From assembly GCA_963781665.1 (NCBI GenBank), contig CAWAGA010000002.1, forward strand, positions 1 through 64,000: a stretch of 64,000 nucleotides of DNA, read 5' to 3'. Positions within the stretch are counted from its first letter, which is position 1, and every line of letters begins with the position of its first letter. This DNA is from JAJYIW01 sp963781665 (GTDB lineage: Bacteria > Chloroflexota > Anaerolineae > Anaerolineales > Anaerolineaceae). Shown one piece after another: positions 58,918 through 64,000 of the stretch. The translations under genes and the position numbers were made by a program. The notes below the pieces were generated by a model. The model was given only the letters and a program-made list of their open reading frames with translations, ran no database searches and was not told where the DNA came from.

Positions 58918-60567
58918 TCATCCCTGCCCCTGATACTCTCCCCAGGTTTTGCGCAGCACGCCGCATATCTCACCCAGGGTGAGTGAATTTTCCAGGCATT
59001 CTATCATGAGCGGCATCAGATTTTCAGTTGACCCGGACGCTTTTTCCAGATAGGCCAGCAGCTCACAGGTGCGGTTCTGGTCGCGCTGCTCTCGCAAGGC
59101 AGCCAGCCGTTGGTGCTGTTCTCTCTCGATTGCCGGGTTAGCCGGAAAACTATCCAGCGTCAATTTATCTTCGGATTGGAAGGCGTTCACGCCTACCAGA
59201 ATCCGTTCTCTTTTTTCAATCGAGCGCTGGTATGCATAAGCAGCTTCCTGAATTTCATTTTGCATGTAACCACGTTCGATTGCTGCTAATGCTCCACCCA
59301 TCTCATCGATCTTGCGGATATATTCGCCAGCAGCAGCTTCAATCTGGTCGGTCAGGTACTCGATTAAATAGGAACCGCCTAGCGGGTCTATCGTATCCGC
59401 TACCCCCAATTCGTGCCCGATGATCTGCTGCGTGCGCAGGGCGATCCGCACCGATTTTTCGGTCGGCAGCCACAGGGCTTCATCCATGCTGTTAGTATGG
59501 AGCGACTGAGTCCCGCCTAATACAGCCGCCAATGCCTGGATAGCCACCCTGACAATGTTATTTTCAGGTTGTTGGGCGGTGAGCGCTGACCCCGCAGTTT
59601 GGGTGTGGAACCTCAACATACACGAGCGCTGGTCCAGTGCGACAAACCGTTCGCGCATGATCCGGGCCCACATGCGGCGGGCAGCTCTAAATTTTGCGAT
59701 TTCTTCAAGAAAGTCGTTGTGAGAATTGAAAAAGAACGAAATTTGGGTGGCAAAATCGTCTACTTGCAATCCGGCCGATACGGCCGCTTCGACGTAAGCA
59801 ATCGCATTTGCCAGGGTAAAGGCAACTTCCTGAACGGCGGTCGAGCCTGCTTCTCGGATGTGGTACCCGGAAATGCTGATCGTGTTCCAATGGGGAATCT
59901 CTTTCTGGCAATAGCTAAAGATATCGGTCACCAGGCGCATGGACGGCTTGGGTGGGAAGATATACGTCCCTCGGGCAATGTACTCCTTGAGGACGTCGTT
60001 CTGGATGGTGCCGCGCAGCTTTTGAGGATCGATCCCCTTCTTTTTAGCCACAGCGACGTACATCGCCAGCAGGATGGCTGCCGGCGCATTGATGGTCATA
60101 CTGGTCGAGACTCTATCCAGCGGGATACCCAGGAAAAGCGCCTCCATATCTTCTAGCGAAGAGATCGAGACGCCAACCTTGCCGACTTCCCCTTCGGCCA
60201 TGGGATCATCGGCGTCATAACCGATTTGGGTCGGTAGATCGAAAGCAACCGAAAGTCCAGTCTGGCCCTGTTCGAGAAGATAACGATATCGGCGGTTGGA
60301 TTCTTCGGCCGAGGCATAACCGGCATATTGGCGCATCGTCCACAAGCGCCCCCGGTACATGGTGGGCTGAACCCCGCGGGTAAAGGGAAATTCCCCAGGG
60401 AATCCAGACGTTATCTCGCAGGAAGCAGCCTCATCAGGAGCGGCTAACACCGGAGGAATAGGAATACCAGACGTGGTCTCGAAGCTCTCTTTTCTCTCCG
60501 GGAACCGCTTCGCGAAAGGTGTATATGTTTTTTCTTTCCAACGAGCTAATTCGTTTTTATGGTCCAT
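58918..60567 (-). CDS. Methylmalonyl-CoA mutase, catalytic (acyl-CoA-binding) subunit
   Basis: A 549-aa TIM-barrel subunit of a B12-dependent acyl-CoA mutase: GEFPFTRGVQPTMYRGRLWTMRQYAGY, GLSVAFDLPTQIGYD, STSMTINAPAA, NDVLKEYIARGTYIFPP and SGYHIREAGSTAVQE match the large-subunit N-terminal domain. The B12-binding domain (DxHxxG) is absent and must be supplied by a separate small protein not in this window, as in archaeal-type and several bacterial mutases. ATG 60567 (SD GAGGTG) is preferred over TTG 60585. First gene of mcm-mce-membrane protein. Confidence 0.93.
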   Translation of the reverse strand: MDHKNELARWKEKTYTPFAKRFPERKESFETTSGIPIPPVLAAPDEAASCEITSGFPGEFPFTRGVQPTMYRGRLWTMRQYAGYASAEESNRRYRYLLEQGQTGLSVAFDLPTQIGYDADDPMAEGEVGKVGVSISSLEDMEALFLGIPLDRVSTSMTINAPAAILLAMYVAVAKKKGIDPQKLRGTIQNDVLKEYIARGTYIFPPKPSMRLVTDIFSYCQKEIPHWNTISISGYHIREAGSTAVQEVAFTLANAIAYVEAAVSAGLQVDDFATQISFFFNSHNDFLEEIAKFRAARRMWARIMRERFVALDQRSCMLRFHTQTAGSALTAQQPENNIVRVAIQALAAVLGGTQSLHTNSMDEALWLPTEKSVRIALRTQQIIGHELGVADTIDPLGGSYLIEYLTDQIEAAAGEYIRKIDEMGGALAAIERGYMQNEIQEAAYAYQRSIEKRERILVGVNAFQSEDKLTLDSFPANPAIEREQHQRLAALREQRDQNRTCELLAYLEKASGSTENLMPLMIECLENSLTLGEICGVLRKTWGEYQGQG

Positions 60568-60692
60568 ATCCACCTCAGCATTCAAAACTCCTCCCAGTAT
60601 ACCAAAAACTACATCATATCATGGTAAACTTAAGAAATTTCAAATCCAGAGGTCTTCTCCTCCATCTTTTTCTGACGTCATGTAACAAATAT

Positions 60693-61946
60693 ATGACTCC
60701 TTTTCTTCAACTCGTTCTGACTATAGGTGTGATCTTATTTGCCGCTAAAGTTGTCGGCTATCTCTCGACGCGCCTGGGCCAACCTTCGGTGTTGGGTGAG
60801 ATGCTGGTTGGCGTAATCCTCGGCCCCACGTTGATTGACCTCACCCATCTCCAATTCATGACCGATCAGCACCTGCCGGAGATCATCAACGAGATTGGCG
60901 AATTAGGCGTGCTCGTGTTGATGTTCCTGGCCGGCTTAGAACTTCATTTTTCGGAGCTGGCGAAAAACTCGCGGGTATCAAGCCTGGCAAGCGCGTTTGG
61001 AGTCTTTCTGCCAACCCTGCTTGGCACGCTAATCGGTAAGGCGTTTGGCTTCGACACCAATTCTTCGATCTATTTTGGCCTTGCTCTGGCAGCGACCAGC
61101 GTCAGTATTTCGGCCCAGACATTAATGGAGCTCAAGCTGCTGCGGAGCCGGGTCGGCCTGGGATTGTTGGGCGCGGCCGTATTGGATGATGTCATTGTCA
61201 TTCTGGTTTTTTCTGCTTTCCTGGCTATCACTGGCGGGACTGGCGGCGGAATAACCGCGATCCTATGGATCTTCGCCCGCATGATTATATTCCTGGTGTT
61301 GTCAGCCGCCTTCGGCCTGTATGTTTTGCCCATCCTGGCAATTAAGGCAACCCATTTGCCGGTCAGCCAATCGACACTGACCTTTGCCCTGGTGATCATG
61401 CTGGTCTATGGTTTAGCTGCCGAATTGATCGGCGGCATGGCTGCCATTACCGGGACATTTATCGCAGGATTGATGTTTTCACGCACACCTCAAAAAGCAA
61501 AGATTGAATCCGGGCTTTCCGCGCTTGCGTACAGCTTCTTCGTGCCGATTTTTTTCGTCAATATTGGCCTTACGGTAAATTTACGCCAGTTAACCCTTCA
61601 AGCTTTATACCTGATGTTGATAGCCGCAGCTGCTGCCATCCTGGGGAAACTGGTTGGCGCCGGTTTAGGTGCTCGTCTGGGCGGCTTCAGTTGGCGCGAA
61701 GCCATCCAATTGGGTTCCGGTATGATCAGCCGGGGTGAAGTCAGCTTGATCGCGGCCACGATTGGTATGTTGAATAATCTGGTCGATTCGACTGCCTTTT
61801 CAGCTATTGTAGGGGTCGTTTTAATCAGCACCCTGGTAACGCCTCCACTGCTCCATGCCGTATTTAAACCTCCACAAACCAACCCCGATCCAGTTCCTAT
61901 CCTCGAATCTATCGAGATTAATGAAGAACCCACCAAAAACGAATGA
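60693..61946 (+). CDS. CPA2-family cation:proton antiporter (Kef/NapA-like)
   Basis: A 417-aa integral membrane protein with about 12-13 TMs, the Na_H_Exchanger domain. Landmarks: RLGQPSVLGEMLVGVILGPT, LMFLAGLELHFSELAK, ATSVSISAQTLMELKLLRSRVGLGLLGAAVLDDVIVI with the paired acidic residues (LDD) of CPA transporters, and GMISRGEVSLIAATIG. No C-terminal KTN/RCK domain, so gating may depend on the linked PII-like gene. The frame is open from 60519, but ATG 60693 starts at the first membrane segment. The ion (K+ or Na+) is not known. Confidence 0.93.
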   Translation: MTPFLQLVLTIGVILFAAKVVGYLSTRLGQPSVLGEMLVGVILGPTLIDLTHLQFMTDQHLPEIINEIGELGVLVLMFLAGLELHFSELAKNSRVSSLASAFGVFLPTLLGTLIGKAFGFDTNSSIYFGLALAATSVSISAQTLMELKLLRSRVGLGLLGAAVLDDVIVILVFSAFLAITGGTGGGITAILWIFARMIIFLVLSAAFGLYVLPILAIKATHLPVSQSTLTFALVIMLVYGLAAELIGGMAAITGTFIAGLMFSRTPQKAKIESGLSALAYSFFVPIFFVNIGLTVNLRQLTLQALYLMLIAAAAAILGKLVGAGLGARLGGFSWREAIQLGSGMISRGEVSLIAATIGMLNNLVDSTAFSAIVGVVLISTLVTPPLLHAVFKPPQTNPDPVPILESIEINEEPTKNE

Positions 61947-61963
61947 AAGGAAGGTTTTAAATC

Positions 61964-62341
61964 ATGTTTCTTGTCCTCTTCGTTCTTCACGATCCCGAAA
62001 GGGCGAATGAAGTCTTAGACGCCTGGGATAGCTGCGGAATATCTGGCGCAACCATCCTGGCGTCAGCTGGTATGGGGCGTTTGCGGGGGAAGAAGGCCCT
62101 GCGTGAAGATTTTCCCATCATCCCGTCTCTTTCTGATTTATTCGAACATGAAGAAGTCTTGAACCGGACCTTTATCACCATTGTTAAAAATGAGGCATTA
62201 GTCGATAAACTCATCGAAGCCACCGAAAAAGTCATCGGCAATCTTAACCTTCCCAATACTGGCATCCTGGCGGTCCTGCCGGTGCTGCGCGCATTCGGCT
62301 TGGACCGTGAGGCAGGAGAGAACCCCAAACCTTACAGTTGA
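61964..62341 (+). CDS. PII-like signalling protein paired with the antiporter
   Basis: A 125-aa soluble protein with a ferredoxin-like PII-type pattern: FLVLFVLHDPERANEVLDAWDSCGISGATILASAG (strand-helix-strand), an extended loop (about 40-75, RGKKALREDFPIIPSLSDLFEHE), then FITIVKNEALVDKLIEATEKVIG and a final ILAVLPVLRAFGL strand. PII-like proteins bind nucleotides and gate transporters or enzymes. It starts 17 nt after the antiporter stop with SD AAGGAAGG. Ligand unknown; assignment to the PII superfamily is by pattern and context. Confidence 0.7.
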   Translation: MFLVLFVLHDPERANEVLDAWDSCGISGATILASAGMGRLRGKKALREDFPIIPSLSDLFEHEEVLNRTFITIVKNEALVDKLIEATEKVIGNLNLPNTGILAVLPVLRAFGLDREAGENPKPYS

Positions 62342-62437
62342 CATCTTTTATGGTAAAATCCACACGCCGGGCGTTGTACCCTTCGCCCAGGCTACCTTTG
62401 CGGGTAAATCCTCATTCTTGAATGGAAGGGCTTGACG

Positions 62438-62935
62438 ATGAAAGTACTCTTAATAAAAGATGTCTATAAAGTTGGACGCGCCGGAGACATTAAACGCGTC
62501 GCCGACGGTTACGGCCGCAACTTCTTGATCCCCCAGGGATTGGCCGTCCTGGCTACTGCTGGGGCGATGAAACAGGTGGATGCCATCCGCGCCAGGGCAG
62601 TAACTCGCCGGGCAGCGCTGAATGAAGAAATGAGCAGCGTGGCAGACGTCTTGGGCAAATTGACCCTCTTCTTTTCTGAAAAAGCCGGTGAAACCGGAAA
62701 ACTCTATGGCTCGATCACCAGCCAGATGATTGCTGATGCCATCTTTACCAAAAGCGGCGTCAAAGTGGAACGCAGGCAGATCGACACCCAACCGATCCGC
62801 AACCTGGGAACTCATAAGGCTCATATCCGCCTGACTGTAGATCTCATTCCAGAAGTAAAGATTCTCGTGTACCGGGAAGGAGAAGCTCCTGCTCAACCAG
62901 CTGAACAGGAAGCTGTAGAACCGGTCACGGAATGA
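62438..62935 (+). CDS. rplI: 50S ribosomal protein L9
   Basis: A 165-aa L9: MKVLLIKDVYKVGRAGDIKRVADGYGRNFLIPQGLA is the N-terminal rRNA-binding signature, then the long helix and the C-terminal domain (KLYGSITSQMIADAI; IDTQPIRNLGTHKAHIRL), with a Glu/Pro-rich tail. ATG 62438 is 7 nt after GAAGGG. Its usual neighbours rpsF, ssb and rpsR are not adjacent. L9 bridges 50S domains and limits frameshifting. Confidence 0.97.
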   Translation: MKVLLIKDVYKVGRAGDIKRVADGYGRNFLIPQGLAVLATAGAMKQVDAIRARAVTRRAALNEEMSSVADVLGKLTLFFSEKAGETGKLYGSITSQMIADAIFTKSGVKVERRQIDTQPIRNLGTHKAHIRLTVDLIPEVKILVYREGEAPAQPAEQEAVEPVTE

Positions 62936-63042
62936 AAACATCCAGCTATCCTGGATAAATGGCAGATCTATCACCGGCCTGAAAGCAGGAAACGCGCTGG
63001 CAGGCCGGTATCGTTTAAGCAAACAGTCCTTACCCCTTGAAA

Positions 63043-64000
63043 ATGTCACAAACTGCAGGAGAACTATTACACCAGGCCAGGTTGGAGCTTGGGTTGACCC
63101 TAGAACAGGTTGAACAGGCCACCCGAGTCCGTACCTACTATCTGAAAGCCCTGGAAGAGGATGATTACCTCTCGCTGCCTTCAGCCGTCCAGGGCCGGGG
63201 ATTTTTACGAATTTATGCCGGTTACCTGGGCCTTGACAGCAATCAACTCCTCTCTTACTGGCAATCCACTCCGAACGAGGCCCCGGCTGCGACCTTACCA
63301 ACCCGTAAGATTGAGGGTGAAAAGGCGAATGATGAGCTGCCAGAGCGAACACCATTGCCAGAGAAGAAAAAGCGCAAAGGTAAGGATAAAAGTTCCGCGG
63401 TGCAAACAGATGATAGCGGCGCCTCAGTTGCAGCCGAGGAGAGCCAACCATCTCCTCCGCCACCCATTCCACCTGTTCCGCCTTCGGCTCTATACCGCGG
63501 CAGGGCAGAGGCAGATCGGGCGAGTAATTCGGAGGATGATTCTTCCCAAGCCATTTTCGCGGAGATCGGAAAACGGTTAAACCAACAGCGTAATCTGCTG
63601 GGTCTCTCCCTGGCAGACGTCGAACGGTATACCCGTCTGCGCCTCCATTACCTCGAAGCCCTGGAAGCTGGTAACATGGATGGACTGCCGTCTCCGGTCC
63701 AGGGTCGGGGAATGTTGAATAACTACGCTAATTTCTTGAATCTCGATTCAGAAGCGCTTTTGTTCAGATATGCTGACGGACTGCAGGCTCGCCGGATCGA
63801 ACGCATTGGGGTGCAGCCTCACCGTCAGCCGGCAACCCAAATCTCGAGAGGGAAGCTCGCCGCTCGCCGCTTTATCTCTTTCGATCTTGTCGTGGGCAGC
63901 GGGCTGATTGTCTTACTGGTGGCATTCATCGTTTGGGGCGCAACCCAGGTTTTCACTGCTCAAAAACAAGCCGAGGCTGTTCCCAGCCTGCCTCCGGTTT
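63043..64000 (+). CDS. RodZ-like protein with two HTH domains (partial, runs off window)
   Basis: At least 319 residues, cut by the window end. Two RodZ-type helix-turn-helix (HTH_25) domains: residues about 5-72 (LTLEQVEQATRVRTYYLKALEE...LPSAVQGRGFLRIYAGYLGL) and about 182-245 (LSLADVERYTRLRLHYLEALEA...LPSPVQGRGMLNNYANFLNL), separated by a charged Pro-rich spacer. A membrane segment (SGLIVLLVAFIVWGATQVF) at about 285-305 follows. RodZ links MreB to wall elongation; the normal protein has one HTH. ATG 63043 has no strong SD. Reads open to position 64000. Confidence 0.85.
   Translation, partial: MSQTAGELLHQARLELGLTLEQVEQATRVRTYYLKALEEDDYLSLPSAVQGRGFLRIYAGYLGLDSNQLLSYWQSTPNEAPAATLPTRKIEGEKANDELPERTPLPEKKKRKGKDKSSAVQTDDSGASVAAEESQPSPPPPIPPVPPSALYRGRAEADRASNSEDDSSQAIFAEIGKRLNQQRNLLGLSLADVERYTRLRLHYLEALEAGNMDGLPSPVQGRGMLNNYANFLNLDSEALLFRYADGLQARRIERIGVQPHRQPATQISRGKLAARRFISFDLVVGSGLIVLLVAFIVWGATQVFTAQKQAEAVPSLPPV

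Noticed and set aside
62338..62359. TTGACA followed by TAAAAT as a promoter of rplI
   Set aside because: The spacing is only 10 nt, too short for a sigma-70-type promoter.
62450..63472. 340-codon minus-strand ORF across rplI and the RodZ-like gene
   Set aside because: It is antisense to two clearly recognised proteins and has low-complexity, non-family sequence.
1..64000. rRNA operon, IS element, prophage, toxin-antitoxin, CRISPR or secretion-system island
   Set aside because: No transposase, integrase, phage, cas or rRNA sequence was seen; gene content and style are even across the window.

Overview
The window looks like a gene-dense chromosomal segment from an Anaerolineae-like member of the Chloroflexota. 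The clues are: many envelope proteins with long Thr/Pro ('TPT') linkers, NBR1-type Ig lipoproteins, a groES-groEL operon under CIRCE control, a T-box on thrS, tandem PII-like c-di-AMP receptors and a methylmalonyl-CoA epimerase/mutase pair. The lineage is inferred from gene content; no rRNA is present. I saw no IS element, phage, CRISPR array or integrated island.

Layout. 1-10 kb: initiator tRNA-Met (-), a frame-disrupted GH13 alpha-glucosidase, a COG1743-like methylase relative with a degraded SAM motif, a large class A penicillin-binding protein (-), and a GH63/MGH1-like glycosidase. 10-16.5 kb: two tandem c-di-AMP receptor-like genes, AMMECR1 and flavin-reductase genes (-), then an amidase and two L,D-transpeptidases with overlapping stops and starts, an unknown 141-aa protein and a thioredoxin-TPR protein. 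16.6-21.6 kb (-): CBM9-like lipoprotein, RlmD/RumA-type rRNA methyltransferase (frameshift), class V aminotransferase (in-frame stop), small membrane protein, sortase. 21.6-28.2 kb (+): tRNA-Val, T-box and thrS, infC (AUA start)-rpmI-rplT, macro-domain protein, TrmH-type methyltransferase, DUF711. 28.2-35 kb (-): membrane protein, PpiC foldase lipoprotein, groEL, groES with CIRCE, two TPR membrane proteins. 35-50 kb (+): a 41-codon ORF, phosphoglycerate mutase family, trmD, MFS transporter, a BMP-type nucleoside ABC transporter (four genes), an ABC-2 exporter (three genes), two NBR1-Ig lipoproteins, queG. 50-64 kb: tex, then (-) TolB-like propeller, LysM protein, uvrA, membrane protein, mce and mcm; then (+) a CPA2 antiporter, a PII-like protein, rplI and a RodZ-like protein cut by the window end.

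Themes. Cell-wall functions recur (PBP, amidase, two Ldt, sortase, LysM, RodZ) and sit near two c-di-AMP receptor homologues. Translation and RNA genes form a second group (thrS, infC-rpmI-rplT, trmD, queG, RlmD-type, TrmH-type, rplI). Several promoters end about 7 nt before the start codon, so leaderless or near-leaderless mRNAs are likely.

Quality warning. At least eight genes carry 1-nt indels or an in-frame stop, mostly at short homopolymers and mostly in genes whose two halves are otherwise intact. Sequencing or assembly error is the simplest explanation, though real decay cannot be excluded from the sequence alone.
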